In this document: piece after piece, positions 42,347-51,474 of the stretch
Layout: every line of letters starts with the position of its first letter
How positions within the stretch are numbered: position 1 is the first letter of the stretch
Source: Marinilabilia salmonicolor JCM 21150
GTDB lineage: Bacteria > Bacteroidota > Bacteroidia > Bacteroidales > Marinilabiliaceae
Assembly (NCBI RefSeq): GCF_000259075.1
Contig: NZ_AJKI01000018.1
Location: 1 to 51,474, forward strand
Direction: 5' to 3'
Length of the DNA: 51,474 nucleotides
Notes under the pieces: model-generated
What the model saw: the letters and a program-made list of their open reading frames with translations, nothing else
Told to the model about the DNA's origin: nothing
The model's database searches: none
Program-made: the position numbers and the translations under genes

Positions 42347-42871
42347 TTATTCGTCCAATGCATTTTTCCATATTTCAAAATCTTCCCGGCCAAACAGGAC
42401 TATCCGAACAGTTTTCAAATATTTGAGTCCCGGAATGGTATTGATAATCGTTTCGAGCGCCACCCTGGCTGCATCTTTGGTGGGGTAACCAAAAATACCG
42501 GTCGAAATAGCCGGAAATGCGATGGATTCAATTTCTTTTTTATCCGCCAGCTGCAATGCATTTCTGTAACAATCAGCCAGCAATTTATCCTCAGGTTTGT
42601 CCTTTCCGTAAACGGGGCCCAGGCAGTGAATAACGTATTTATTCGGAAGATTGTGTCCCCCCGAAATTACCGCTTCTCCCGGTTGAATGGGGCCCATGGG
42701 TTTGCACTCTTTTTCCAGTCCGGGACCGGCAGCCCGGTGAATGGCTCCTGCCACACCTCCTCCATTCAATAACTGTGCGTTTGCTGCATTGACAATGGCT
42801 TGCATATCCGGTTGGGAGGCGATGTCTCCCCGGCCGATTTCGATCGTTGTGTTGGCAATTGTCTTTTTCAT
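42347..42871 (-). CDS. Macrodomain O-acetyl-ADP-ribose deacetylase-like protein
   Basis: A 174-residue protein made up of a single macrodomain of the MacroD/YmdB type, which removes ADP-ribose or O-acetyl groups. Motifs include EIGRGDIASQ, AIVNAANAQLLNGGGVAGAI (about 25-44, with the catalytic Asn/Gly loop), GEAVISGGHNLPNKYVIHCL (about 66-85), and FPAISTGIFGYPTKDAARV (about 118-136). All positions that contact ADP-ribose in the family are present by eye. It probably works in the cytosol on ADP-ribosylated substrates or as a deacetylase. No ART toxin or DarT-like partner is nearby. Confidence 0.92.
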   Translation of the reverse strand: MKKTIANTTIEIGRGDIASQPDMQAIVNAANAQLLNGGGVAGAIHRAAGPGLEKECKPMGPIQPGEAVISGGHNLPNKYVIHCLGPVYGKDKPEDKLLADCYRNALQLADKKEIESIAFPAISTGIFGYPTKDAARVALETIINTIPGLKYLKTVRIVLFGREDFEIWKNALDE

Positions 42872-42909
42872 TGTCTTGTGCTTTTAGTTCTTAGAAATCT
42901 TTTATTTTG

Positions 42910-43353
42910 CTATAATATTTTCTTCAAATAGACCATATCAATAAGCTGTACCTCGTCTTCAAACATTGGATGGTCATAATTATCAGTAAAAAAATTTACA
43001 ATAATGTGAGACTTTTCAAATCCGCAACTTTCATAAAACGACAGGATTGCCGGAGTATCCCCTGTTCCGACAAGCATCGTTTCAAAGCTGTCTTTGTAGT
43101 AATGTGAGATGAAGTTTATCAACGCTTTTGCATATCCTTTCCTCTGATACTTTTCATAGGTTGCTATATTTTTCAGTTCGCAGGTTGCTTCGTCAATTGC
43201 TGCAACAACACAAACTGTCTTTAAATCCTGGTCGTATAATGCAAACATATCGCCCCTTTCCAGATATCGGTCTATCATATCTTCAGACTCGTCTGCTAAG
43301 AGCAGTAAGTCAATGTGTTGCTTCTTGTTGCTGGGGATTTTTTCTATTTTCAT
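42910..43353 (-). CDS. GNAT-family N-acetyltransferase
   Basis: About 147 residues from the ATG at 43353, with [13 protein letters not shown] as the natural N-terminus; the ATG at 43386 gives a weaker extension. The GNAT fold is seen in [20 protein letters not shown] (strands 4-5), followed by [20 protein letters not shown], the acetyl-CoA-binding R/Q-x-x-G-x-A loop (about 81-86), and [17 protein letters not shown] near the end. It would transfer an acetyl group to an unknown amine. It is 38 bases upstream of the macrodomain gene on the same strand, so the two may be co-transcribed. Confidence 0.85.
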   Translation of the reverse strand: MKIEKIPSNKKQHIDLLLLADESEDMIDRYLERGDMFALYDQDLKTVCVVAAIDEATCELKNIATYEKYQRKGYAKALINFISHYYKDSFETMLVGTGDTPAILSFYESCGFEKSHIIVNFFTDNYDHPMFEDEVQLIDMVYLKKIL

Positions 43354-43580
43354 TATTGTATGTTTTTTATTCAAATCAAACACCAACCAACAGCAGATTA
43401 TTCGTAATGGAGGAATTGGGAATCTTCCTTCTATGTTCTAAAACCACAATTAAAGATAAGGAAACACTCCTAATTTATCGTTTTTCTTTAATTTTGGCTA
43501 ATTGAATGATAAAATGAATCGTATTTATATGCCATCCCATATAGTTTAATTTGGGAACAGCATTATCAAAAAATATTTTT

Positions 43581-44774
43581 ATGGAATCTATTATCCCCGC
43601 TTCAGAGCTCAATCGGCGACTTGTTCGTTTTCGTGAAATAATGAATGCCCAAAATCCGGAATGGGAGATGGGAATTATCTTTAGTAAAATCAATCTTTTG
43701 TATTTCACAGGATCAATGCCCGACGGGATGTTGATTATTCCCCGGGACGGGGAGGCTACTTTATGGGTTAGAAAGAGTTTTGAGCGGACATCCAAAGAAT
43801 CAGAATTTCCTGATATCCGCCTCATGGGTAGCTACAGGGATGCTGCTGCTGTTTACCCTCAGACTCCCAAAGAGGTATATCTGGAGGCAGAATTTGTGCC
43901 TCTGGCAATGTTTAACCGCATTCGCAAACATTTTCCTTTTGAACGGTTTCAGTCCCTCGATTTGCAGGTGTCAATGACCAGAGCTGTGAAGAGTGATTTG
44001 GAATTGAGTTTTATGGAAAAAGCGGGAGCCATTCACCAGCGGGTGCTTGAAAATCTGGTTCCCAATATTCTGAAAGAAGGAATGACTGAGGCTGATCTCT
44101 CCGGTGAACTTTACCGGCTGATGGTCCTGGAAGGGCATCAGGGGACCGCCCGTTTTTCCATGTTTGATACAGAAATTGTGGTTGCCCAACTGGGGTTTGG
44201 GGAGAGTTCGTTGTATCCCACCAATTTCGACGGCCCAGGAGGAAATCGCGGATTGAATGCCGCTGTTCCGGGCCTGGGCAGCAGAAAGCGAAAACTTCAG
44301 AAGGGTGATCTGGTATTTGTGGATATGGGAATGGGGGTGAATGGTTATCACTCGGATAAAACCATGACCTATATGTTTGGGAAGCCGCTCCCGGAAGATG
44401 TTCAGAACATTCATAAACAGTGTGTAGATATTCAACACCAGGTGGCTTCGATGTTGAAACCCGGCAATATTCCGGAAAATATCTATGAAACCATAATGGA
44501 TGGTCTCAGCCCGGATTTCAAAGAGAATTTTATGGGTTTTGGCGATCGTTACGTGAAGTTTCTGGGGCACGGCATTGGCCTCACTGTGGACGAACTTCCT
44601 GTGCTGGCCAAAGGGTTCAAAGATCCGCTGGAAGAAAATATGGTATTTGCCGTGGAGCCCAAAAAAGGAATCGAAGGTGTGGGGATGGTAGGGATAGAAA
44701 ATACTTTTGTTGTTACACCCGATGGGGGGCGTTGCATCACAGGAGATCATCCGGGGTTGATCATGGTTGAGTAA
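43581..44774 (+). CDS. M24-family metallopeptidase (Xaa-Pro aminopeptidase-like)
   Basis: About 397 residues from the ATG at 43581; a frame start at 43551 (TTG) is less likely. An N-terminal creatinase-type domain (about 1-140) is followed by the pita-bread catalytic domain, with metal ligands in [20 protein letters not shown] (Asp near 254 and 265), [11 protein letters not shown] (His near 335) and [20 protein letters not shown] (Glu near 358 and 372). All five metal-binding positions are visible. It probably cleaves Xaa-Pro bonds in peptides in the cytosol. It stands alone between divergent neighbours. Confidence 0.88.
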   Translation: MESIIPASELNRRLVRFREIMNAQNPEWEMGIIFSKINLLYFTGSMPDGMLIIPRDGEATLWVRKSFERTSKESEFPDIRLMGSYRDAAAVYPQTPKEVYLEAEFVPLAMFNRIRKHFPFERFQSLDLQVSMTRAVKSDLELSFMEKAGAIHQRVLENLVPNILKEGMTEADLSGELYRLMVLEGHQGTARFSMFDTEIVVAQLGFGESSLYPTNFDGPGGNRGLNAAVPGLGSRKRKLQKGDLVFVDMGMGVNGYHSDKTMTYMFGKPLPEDVQNIHKQCVDIQHQVASMLKPGNIPENIYETIMDGLSPDFKENFMGFGDRYVKFLGHGIGLTVDELPVLAKGFKDPLEENMVFAVEPKKGIEGVGMVGIENTFVVTPDGGRCITGDHPGLIMVE

Positions 44775-44881
44775 GAAAATATCAGAGATTGATTGATTTG
44801 TAGAGGCTTTTGAAGTATTTAAAGAGACTGTAATTTTCAAATTTTTGCTTGTTTTGAAGGTTTATTTTTGATACTACAGCT

Positions 44882-45964
44882 ATGAAAACTTACAGTTTTG
44901 ATTCTTTGATATTGGTTTTAACGTTGGTGTTGGTTGCTCCCATCCTGGGAAGTTGTTCCCATTCTCAAGCAAAATTCTTTTCAGCAGACCATCCCCATTT
45001 TCAATATACGGGGCGGATCGATTTTTCCAATCCTGAGTTTCCCCGATTCTGGGCCCCCGGAGTTTATATACAGGCCCGTTTCGAAGGAGATTCCTGCCTG
45101 ATAGAACTCAATGATGAGGTGTTGTCTGGAAGTAATCATAATTATGTTTCCCTGCAAGTCGATAATCAGCCGGTTCGGCGGATAAAGTTAACGGGGAAAA
45201 ACAATGTGATAAAGATAGATGCTATGGGAGAGGGGCTGCATCATCTTGTCATCAGTAAGAGTACAGAATCAGGGATTGGATATCTGGAATTTGTTGGACT
45301 CCATTGTGAAAAGTTGATAGAGCCGGAAGCTCTACCTGAACGAAAAATTGAATTTTATGGCAATTCCATTACCTGCGGAACAGGAAGCGATGTTTCTGAG
45401 ATTCCATGTGGTGAAGGTGAATGGCATGACCAGCATAATGCTTATATGAGCTATGGCCCCGTCACTGCACGGATGCTCGATACTCAGTGGATGTTGTCAT
45501 CAGTTTCCGGAATCGGATTGATGCACAGTTGCTGTGATATGGATATTGTGATGCCCGATGTTTATGATAAGTTGAATATGCGCGATAACAAATACCAGTG
45601 GGACTTCTCGCGTTACCAGCCTGATGTGGTGACGGTGGCTTTGGGCCAGAATGATGGTATTCAGGATTCCACGGCGTTTTGTTCCCGTTATGTGGAATTT
45701 GTTCAAACTCTCAGGATGCACTATCCTGATGCTGAAATAGTATTGCTTACAAGTCCTATGGGCAATGAGGAACTGACCGCTGTATTAAAGAACTATCTCA
45801 CTTCTGTTCGCAACTCTTTGCATGATCAGGGGGATTCAAATGTTCATACTTTTTTCTTTTCCAGAAGTTACAACAATGGTTGCGATGATCATCCCGATTT
45901 AACCCAACATACTGAAATTGCTCAGGAACTATCAGTTTATCTAAGAGACCTTATGAAGTGGTAA
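44882..45964 (+). CDS. CE2-like acetyl-esterase lipoprotein (SGNH hydrolase)
   Basis: A 360-residue lipoprotein (VAPILGSCSHSQ, Cys near 25). An N-terminal beta jelly-roll domain (about 40-145) is followed by an SGNH catalytic domain, the two-domain arrangement of carbohydrate esterase family 2, which deacetylates xylan and other polysaccharides. The catalytic Ser is in EFYGNSITCGTG (near 161, GNS in place of GDS), the Asn block is TVALGQNDGI, and the Asp/His block is CDDHPDLTQHTEIA (near 337-350). It is likely attached to the periplasmic or outer face. No other xylan gene is adjacent. Confidence 0.87.
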   Translation: MKTYSFDSLILVLTLVLVAPILGSCSHSQAKFFSADHPHFQYTGRIDFSNPEFPRFWAPGVYIQARFEGDSCLIELNDEVLSGSNHNYVSLQVDNQPVRRIKLTGKNNVIKIDAMGEGLHHLVISKSTESGIGYLEFVGLHCEKLIEPEALPERKIEFYGNSITCGTGSDVSEIPCGEGEWHDQHNAYMSYGPVTARMLDTQWMLSSVSGIGLMHSCCDMDIVMPDVYDKLNMRDNKYQWDFSRYQPDVVTVALGQNDGIQDSTAFCSRYVEFVQTLRMHYPDAEIVLLTSPMGNEELTAVLKNYLTSVRNSLHDQGDSNVHTFFFSRSYNNGCDDHPDLTQHTEIAQELSVYLRDLMKW

Positions 45965-46252
45965 GTTTTGGGGTTTTACAATGGAAATAGGTTATTCAGA
46001 TTTAGTGGCATGAAAAAGATTCCTTTATGTTTTTGTCTGAATTATTTACCTTTGTAGATGTAATCTGATATGTATGTTTAAAACAAAAATGGATTTGGTG
46101 AAGTAAATAACCTGTAGCCTTGACTATAGGTTATTCCTCTGAAAACTCAGGCATTTTCCTGTCGGAGTTATTGTTATGTATTTACTTTTTCAGTTATTTT
46201 CTTATCTGGAAATAACGGGAACCAGGTTGAAACCATTTTTTATTTAAACATC

Positions 46253-47308
46253 ATGAATAATCTGCAATATTATGGATGGACTCCGGCTTTGCAAGAACAA
46301 AAGGAGGCTTCTGAATTTAAAAACTTTCTTCACGGACGTATTTCTGTCACGCATAAAACCCGCTATGAAGTAGTTTCAGAGCGGGGATTTTTTTCCTGCG
46401 AATTAACGGGGAATATGCTGTTTGGGCGAGATTCTTCAGAATACCCATGCACCGGCGACTGGGTGTTGTTTCAGCCAGTTGATGAAGGAAAGGGGTTGAT
46501 TATGGATCTCTTACCCCGGGCAAAAACACTTTTTCGGCTGAAAAGCGGAGCTGTTTCGGAAAAACAGCCTATTGCCGCATATGTTGATAAAGCCTTTATT
46601 GTTCAGAGTCTTGATGATAATTTCAACGTGAGAAGAATTGAACGTTTTATGCTTCAGCTTACCGGTGAGAAGGTTCAGCCGGCGTTGATCCTTACCAAAT
46701 CCGATTTGGCATTTGACAAGGAAAAGGTTGAAAAGGGGCTGACACATATTGCAGGTAAAGTGCCTGTGCTTTACACCAGCATTCATGATTCTGATAGTAT
46801 TGAAGCCCTTCGTGCAAATATTCAGTCCGGAGAAACAGTTGTATTTACCGGGTCCAGCGGGGTTGGGAAAAGTACCCTCATAAATGCTTTATGCGGGAAG
46901 GAGGTGTTCAAAACTGCCACAATTAGTTCATCTACCGGCAAGGGGCGCCACACTTCCACACGTCGCGAAATGGTGCTGATGGAAGGCGGTGGGATTTTGA
47001 TCGATACTCCTGGAATTAAAGTTTTTGGGGTAACCAATGATGATACCGCTTCACTGAATGAAGTGATGGATTTCTCCCGTTTCGAAGGGAAATGCAGATT
47101 TAAAGACTGTCAGCATCTTTACGAAGAAGGTTGTGCCGTAATTGAAGCAGTGGAGCAGGGGCTGCTCGACAGAGGTGTTTATGAAAATTACCTCAAATTG
47201 CGGAAGGAAGCCCGACATTTTACTACTTCGGTGTATGAAAAAAGAAGGCAGGGAAAAACATTTGCTAAAATGGTGAAGGAAGTGAAAAAGAAATCATCAA
47301 AGTATTGA
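46253..47308 (+). CDS. rsgA: Ribosome small subunit-dependent GTPase A
   Basis: A 351-residue circularly permuted GTPase that helps late maturation of the 30S subunit. An N-terminal OB-fold (about 30-85) is followed by the permuted GTPase domain: LTKSDLAFDK (G4, near 143), SSGVGKSTLINALCG (P-loop G1, about 200-214), STRREMVLM, and GGGILIDTPGIKVFG (G3, about 245-259). The C-terminal zinc-binding domain is CRFKDCQHLYEEGC (Cys, Cys, His, Cys about 281-294). All signature parts are present and the length is standard. It stands alone with an AT-rich upstream region of 288 bases. Confidence 0.96.
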   Translation: MNNLQYYGWTPALQEQKEASEFKNFLHGRISVTHKTRYEVVSERGFFSCELTGNMLFGRDSSEYPCTGDWVLFQPVDEGKGLIMDLLPRAKTLFRLKSGAVSEKQPIAAYVDKAFIVQSLDDNFNVRRIERFMLQLTGEKVQPALILTKSDLAFDKEKVEKGLTHIAGKVPVLYTSIHDSDSIEALRANIQSGETVVFTGSSGVGKSTLINALCGKEVFKTATISSSTGKGRHTSTRREMVLMEGGGILIDTPGIKVFGVTNDDTASLNEVMDFSRFEGKCRFKDCQHLYEEGCAVIEAVEQGLLDRGVYENYLKLRKEARHFTTSVYEKRRQGKTFAKMVKEVKKKSSKY

Positions 47309-47435
47309 TGATGACTGATTTTTTGGCAGTAGCGGGATTTGATGTTCGCTGCTGCCAGAATTGTATTATATTCTATCATTGAATGTAAAGGAGTGAGATT
47401 GATAATGTATTGTCTTTTATTCTCCGACGTTTGTT

Positions 47436-48089
47436 TTATAGCTTTTTTTGATAAAGATTGTAGGTTGAAAGGGGTAAAGACTTTATTCCCACTTTTTCGA
47501 AGCCTTGTTTTTCGTAGTAATAACAAAGTTTTGGGTTTTTTGAATCCGAGTCGAGTCTCAGATATTTGTATCCTGTTTGCCGTGCATCCGCTTCAATGGG
47601 TTGAAGTATTTTCTTTCCAATGCCTCTCCCTGTGTACTTTTCAGAAACTACTAATGAATGAATATAAAGGGCTTTATCATTCAGTTTTCCCCAGGGAGGG
47701 GCGTCGCCGAGCCTGGCAATGTTATTGATCGCATCTTTTGCCGTTTCGGCGAGGATAAGTGTGCTGAATAAATGCTCGTCATCTTCGCAACCAATGGTTC
47801 CGGTAACCATATTAAGCGTATGAGAGAAAGTAACCTCTTGCCAGCCGGCATGATTAGCAAGTGTCTGAACATAGTCCGTAATCAGGGCACTGAATACATC
47901 ATCTTCATATTGTTCTTCGAAATACAAGAGCGCCAGAGCACCCGCCAAGCTTTTGGTGACAGAATACAAACCGTGACGCATATCGTCGGGATAAGGATAG
48001 AGACCATGCCGGGTCTGAGGTGGGTGGAAATAGAGTGTATTATTCATCCAGACTGCCCCCAGACTTGTAAGAGCATTCGTGTATTTCAT
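47436..48089 (-). pseudogene. In-frame chimera of a serine-hydrolase fragment and a GNAT fragment
   Basis: A 217-residue frame with two unlike parts. Residues 1 to about 130 resemble the interior of a class C beta-lactamase-like serine hydrolase: the SxxK motif lies in HGLYSVTKSLAGALAL, followed by TFSHTLNMVTGTIG and AINNIARLGDAPP. From WGKLNDKALYIHSLVV onward the sequence is the C-terminal half of a GNAT acetyltransferase, with RGIGKKIL (acetyl-CoA loop) and YYEKQGFEKVG. The hydrolase lacks its later Tyr and KTG-like motifs and the GNAT lacks its first strands. A deletion that fused two genes in frame is the simplest reading. It starts three bases after the Gdx-type gene. Confidence 0.6.
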
Positions 48090-48092
48090 TTA

Positions 48093-48419
48093 TTAATTTG
48101 AAACAGCTTTCAAACCCACTAATGACAGAATCAGCGTTGTTAAAAAAAACAATCGTAAAAAGGTTGTGGGTTCTTTAAATACAAAAATTCCGACCAAAAC
48201 GGTTCCAACTGCACCAATTCCTGTCCATACGGCATAGGCTGTTCCGATTGGCAACGTCTGGGTTGCTTTTATTAGTAGTCCCATACTCAAGCTCAGGGCT
48301 ACAAAAAATCCTGCATACCATAAATACATCTCATTGCCGGTGGATTCTTTGGCTTTTCCCAAACAGAATGCAAAGGCTACTTCGAAAAATCCTGCTATAG
48401 TAAGTATTACCCAATTCAT
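48093..48419 (-). CDS. SMR-family exporter of the SugE/Gdx type
   Basis: A 108-residue inner-membrane protein with four helices. The Glu in the first helix (FFEVAFAFCLG, near 13) is the conserved coupling residue of small multidrug resistance proteins. LPIGTAYAVWTGIGAVGTVL (about 56-75) matches the SugE/Gdx group, whose main job is export of guanidinium. No guanidine riboswitch is recognisable upstream. It is 33 bases downstream of the carboxylesterase gene and three bases before the chimeric remnant, so all three form one leftward unit. Confidence 0.87.
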   Translation of the reverse strand: MNWVILTIAGFFEVAFAFCLGKAKESTGNEMYLWYAGFFVALSLSMGLLIKATQTLPIGTAYAVWTGIGAVGTVLVGIFVFKEPTTFLRLFFLTTLILSLVGLKAVSN

Positions 48420-48452
48420 TTTCAGGGGGGATATTTGTTGTTGTATCTGGCC

Positions 48453-50027
48453 TTAATTTCGCTTGATGGCCGGTGTTTTAATGAAATCCATTAATTCACG
48501 ATCGTGGTTATTGACAATTCTGCATTCATTGTCAAAATACATTGTAGCACCATTTTTCGGGGTATAAGGATCCCAGGTTGGCAGCACACCTTTCACATTG
48601 GGATTGCCTGTTTTTGCAAAGTTAAGCCAGGCAGAACTCATTTTGTCAGCTAACTCCCATGCTTCTTCTGAATTTCCGGTCCAGTCAGGCCTCAGATCAA
48701 CATTGTTGAATGCCAGTGGAATATCCAACCCGTGAAATGAGCCCTTGGTTGCATTGTCAACAGGACTTTTCCATGCCAAAAAGTAAGTATAAACCGGTGC
48801 GTTTGCATGGTTTGCTCTTGCATCAGCAGTTATTATGGTATATGGTCTGAAAACAGTATCAAGAGAAAGAAGATCCTGTGGTGTATATTCCGGATATGTT
48901 TTTGCAAACAATTCGATGAAATGTTCGGTTTTGTTACCATATTTTTCAGCTAATCGTTCTTTTGCCTGTTCCATTGTCAGGTCCTTTTCAGCATAAGCTA
49001 CAGGTATCAGTTCATTCAATGTTGTACCCATCATTAAAGGAATGTTTTTTGAAATATCTGCAAATCCCGGACTGAAAGGCTGTTGGAGTAACACGTCTCC
49101 ATCAACAGAGGGGGCAAAACCAAACATTGTTGGTGATCCTGGTTTTCTCGGTCCGGATATTTTTTTGATTGCTTCATTTCCTGCTTTTACCAGGCTTGTA
49201 TAACTGATGGTATCCAGATTGTTAATATTATCTGCAGTAATTCCTAAATTTTCCAGAACTTCACTACCCAGTATTTGTGACTTTTCTTTTGTCATTGTAT
49301 TGAGCAGGGTTCCACTTTGAATAATTGCTTTGTGAAATAACCCTTTTGCAGCCGGCATACACATGAGAGTGCCAACTTTACCACCGCCTCCTGACTCTCC
49401 CACGATGGTTACATCGGAAGGATTTCCACCAAAGTTCTCTATATTATTTTTCACCCATTCAAGGGCTTTTACAATATCCAACATGCCTGCATTCGCTGAT
49501 TGAGCATACTTATTACCATAAACCGACAAATCAAGAAAGCCAAGGATATTTAATCTGTGATTTACAGATACCATAACAACATCCCCTTTTTTTGCTAAAG
49601 CTTGTCCGTAGGTCATGGGGTCGTTGCTGCTGCCTACATGGAATCCTCCGCCGTGTAACCATATCATTACCGGACGTTTTTCGTTATCATTTATTCCTTG
49701 TGTCCAGACATTGACGTTAAATAATTTTTTTTCGTCCATCGTCGAGTCGGGAATCCAGGCCACTTTTTGTTTGGCTACGGGACCAAAATCTTCACATTTA
49801 AGAACTTCATCCCAGGAGTCAGGATTTTGTGGTGGCATAAATCTTTCGGCTTTGGCATAGGGTATTCCCTTAAAAGAAAAAACACTATCACTAAACGTGC
49901 CGGATACATCCCCAAACGAGGTTCTGGCAATTGGTTCACGGCTTTGGTCTGTTTTCTGGTTACAACCTGAAAAGGAAAGTCCTAATACTATTAAGCAGCA
50001 GGAAAAAAGGGTTTTTAGTTGTTTCAT
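48453..50027 (-). CDS. Type B carboxylesterase lipoprotein
   Basis: A 524-residue alpha/beta-hydrolase of the carboxylesterase type B family. The lipoprotein signal ends LGLSFSGCNQ (Cys near 22). The catalytic domain has FKGIPYAKAERFMPP, the oxyanion-hole HGGGFHVGSS, the nucleophile elbow VTIVGESGGGGKVG (Ser near 205), and, near the end, GSFHGLDIPLAFNN, which holds the His. The natural substrate is unknown; family members hydrolyse a range of esters. It leads the leftward unit with the Gdx-type exporter. Confidence 0.9.
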   Translation of the reverse strand: MKQLKTLFSCCLIVLGLSFSGCNQKTDQSREPIARTSFGDVSGTFSDSVFSFKGIPYAKAERFMPPQNPDSWDEVLKCEDFGPVAKQKVAWIPDSTMDEKKLFNVNVWTQGINDNEKRPVMIWLHGGGFHVGSSNDPMTYGQALAKKGDVVMVSVNHRLNILGFLDLSVYGNKYAQSANAGMLDIVKALEWVKNNIENFGGNPSDVTIVGESGGGGKVGTLMCMPAAKGLFHKAIIQSGTLLNTMTKEKSQILGSEVLENLGITADNINNLDTISYTSLVKAGNEAIKKISGPRKPGSPTMFGFAPSVDGDVLLQQPFSPGFADISKNIPLMMGTTLNELIPVAYAEKDLTMEQAKERLAEKYGNKTEHFIELFAKTYPEYTPQDLLSLDTVFRPYTIITADARANHANAPVYTYFLAWKSPVDNATKGSFHGLDIPLAFNNVDLRPDWTGNSEEAWELADKMSSAWLNFAKTGNPNVKGVLPTWDPYTPKNGATMYFDNECRIVNNHDRELMDFIKTPAIKRN

Positions 50028-50271
50028 AGACTGTAATAATATTTAATTCATATTTGTTTATCAGGTTTCTGAAGAATAAATAATGGTGTTATTTGAGATG
50101 TAAGGTTGCACTATCGCTTTATCACCTTGAGCGTATAAGAGAGGTATAGCGAAATACTCAGTGTGCTCTGGATATCATGGTTGTAATATTATTGCTCCGT
50201 TTATTTTTTTATCAATCATGAGGTTTTCGTTATTCTATAAATATTCTTTTCAACAGAATAAGCTTGGTTTA

Positions 50272-51474
50272 TTAAATATCTCTTACTAACCTCACATAAT
50301 TATATATGCGTACAGCATCACCCTGAGGGCCGTGTCCTTTGGGGTAGTCGGCTGGGTCGCCTATCATAACATCTGATTTTTGTGATCCGGCTCCATGAAC
50401 ATCTTGCCAAACACCATCCATTTTTGCCATGGCTCTGCCAAATGGGATATAACATGCTTCTCTGGTTGGTCCACCAGCAACTAAAACTGTTCCTGTCCAG
50501 TAATAAGGATAATCTTCCTGATTTGCTTCATTTATTATTGTACTACACTTAAAATAATCTGTATGTATTGCTGCAGAAGATGTTTTCTCAGGTGAACAGG
50601 TATAATCTACTATGCTGTGCAATTCTTTTATGTTTGGAAGTCGCCAGTTGTTATGGCCGAGGAAATTTTCAGAATTTTTTTCTTGAACCCAAGCCAACGC
50701 TTCTTTCCAATTCATGCCTTTTTTACTGTCCTCTTCTGACCACATTAGTCCTGTTGCCAAATCGGAAATGGTGCCATCGTTGTTGTTCATAAAATTGTTC
50801 TTGCCATATTCAGCATTGCCACGGACATAGCGAACATAAAGGGCATCGTTCAGTTCAGTCCAGGTAGGTGGAAGGTATTTTTTGTAGCCTTTGCTACGTC
50901 CGTCGGCAAAGTTAACACCAAATACGGTTGGCTGATTGTGTTGCGTTGTACTCACGTATTCCGTTCCCGACCAGTCCTGACATTCCATTACCCTTTCTCT
51001 GCCAATACCACTGCCATATTCGAATTCAAAAAAAGCAGTGTCAATATACGGAGTATAGCCCTCTGTTGAATAAACGCTGGAGCCATTTTGGCCGCTAAAC
51101 AGAAACAGGGAATACAATTCCTGAATGCTTGGCATACGCCAGTCGTCATAACCGGCAGTGTTGTTTTTGCTTGCACCTGCTACCGCTTCGTCCCACGTCA
51201 TTTTTGAACCACGTGCTTTAACCCACATCAATCCAGTAATGTTATCAGTAATTGTTCCGTCACCATTATCGGTATAACTTGTGCCGGAATCGGCGTATGT
51301 TGCATCCTGACCGTAAAATGGATCATTAGGACCTGGCGCTTCAATTTCCACTCGATTGTTATAAAACTTCGTTTGGTTTGTACCCACAATAGGAAAAGTT
51401 AAGGTTTGAGCGTAAGCCCTCGGCCTCCCACGTAATGTAAAAGTAAGAAATTTTCCCAGCCCGGGGGTACCGGC
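50272..51474 (-). CDS. DUF1566 (Lcl C-terminal) protein with two repeats, partial
   Basis: The frame runs from the stop at 50272 to the right edge of the window without a stop, so the true start lies outside; GTG at 51387 is only an internal candidate. Two DUF1566 units are clear: NGDGTITDNITGLMWVKARG with YDDWRMPSIQELYSLF, and NNDGTISDLATGLMWSEEDS with HNNWRLPNIKELHSIVDY. The RLP/RMP plus EL motif is the family hallmark. The domain is found in secreted or surface proteins of unknown role, often related to sulfatase-modifying or lectin-like folds. The part nearest the edge (RPRAYAQTLTFPIVGTNQTK) may be a linker. Confidence 0.8.
   Translation of the reverse strand, partial: AGTPGLGKFLTFTLRGRPRAYAQTLTFPIVGTNQTKFYNNRVEIEAPGPNDPFYGQDATYADSGTSYTDNGDGTITDNITGLMWVKARGSKMTWDEAVAGASKNNTAGYDDWRMPSIQELYSLFLFSGQNGSSVYSTEGYTPYIDTAFFEFEYGSGIGRERVMECQDWSGTEYVSTTQHNQPTVFGVNFADGRSKGYKKYLPPTWTELNDALYVRYVRGNAEYGKNNFMNNNDGTISDLATGLMWSEEDSKKGMNWKEALAWVQEKNSENFLGHNNWRLPNIKELHSIVDYTCSPEKTSSAAIHTDYFKCSTIINEANQEDYPYYWTGTVLVAGGPTREACYIPFGRAMAKMDGVWQDVHGAGSQKSDVMIGDPADYPKGHGPQGDAVRIYNYVRLVRDI

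Noticed and set aside
44863-44870. TATTTTTG as a promoter for the CE2-like gene
   Set aside because: It lies only 12 bases before the ATG, leaving almost no leader, and lacks a -33 TTG at the right distance.
48420-50270. A guanidine riboswitch controlling the Gdx-type exporter
   Set aside because: Neither the 33-base gap before the exporter nor the region upstream of the carboxylesterase shows the conserved guanidine-I or mini-ykkC motifs.
1-51474. CRISPR arrays, tRNA or rRNA genes
   Set aside because: No regularly spaced direct repeats, cloverleaf-forming tRNA sequence with a TTCRA loop, or rRNA signature was found on either strand.

Overview
The window looks like chromosomal DNA of an anaerobic or facultative, polysaccharide-degrading member of the Bacteroidota, probably near Marinilabiliales/Bacteroidales. 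The evidence is Bacteroidota-type promoters (TTG, about 19 bases, TAnnTTTG), a Lacal_2735-type small protein, a type IX secretion (T9SS) sorting domain, many lipoproteins, GH32/GH5/GH9 glycosidases and a CE2-like esterase, and menaquinone genes menF-menD-menB. The placement is inferred from protein character; no rRNA or tRNA gene was seen.

Region 1 (1-14,840) is an AT-rich accessory island. The first 64 bases are the right end of an IS4-family element whose complete copy lies at 11,486-12,809, so about 11.4 kb is bracketed by direct IS copies. Inside are a broken ORF6N gene, a GH32 fructanase-like gene, a GH5 mannanase-like gene without its second catalytic Glu, and an AraC regulator with its 5' part missing. 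Next comes an array of leftward hypothetical genes separated by three long imperfect inverted repeats. Their ends (GTTGAAC/GTTCAAC, GTTGTGC/GCACAAC, GTTGGC/GCCAAC) resemble integron attC core sites. One site is split by a group II intron, and the cores of two others flank a unit carrying a tyrosine recombinase and an IS91-family HUH transposase. Right of the complete IS lie a 5'-truncated PD-(D/E)XK nuclease-like gene and a six-helix voltage-gated-type ion channel gene.

Region 2 (15,000-18,600) holds secreted and outer-membrane proteins of unknown role. Region 3 (18,700-24,400) has menF-menD-menB and an AbgT-type transporter. Region 4 (24,800-31,500) has trehalose-phosphatase, a cation exchanger, a divergent lipid kinase/App1-type phosphatase pair, a coiled-coil lipoprotein and an ECF sigma factor with a membrane partner.

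Region 5 (31,500-38,700) contains a leftward four-gene unit (lone ABC ATPase, HypB/CooC-like GTPase, Fe-S protein, PiT-type permease). It is followed by a two-component system, a DUF457-type membrane protein, a Lacal_2735-type protein and a CIA30-like protein. Region 6 (38,700-51,474) has a small membrane gene pair, a GH9 glucanase, an orphan T9SS sorting domain, a macrodomain hydrolase, a GNAT, an M24 peptidase, the CE2-like lipoprotein and RsgA. It ends with a leftward unit of carboxylesterase, Gdx/SugE-type exporter and a chimeric serine-hydrolase/GNAT remnant, then a DUF1566 protein running off the window.

The best candidates for something undescribed are the attC-like cassette array with its class III cyclase-like gene, the nuclease/ion-channel pair, and the ABC/GTPase/Fe-S operon.
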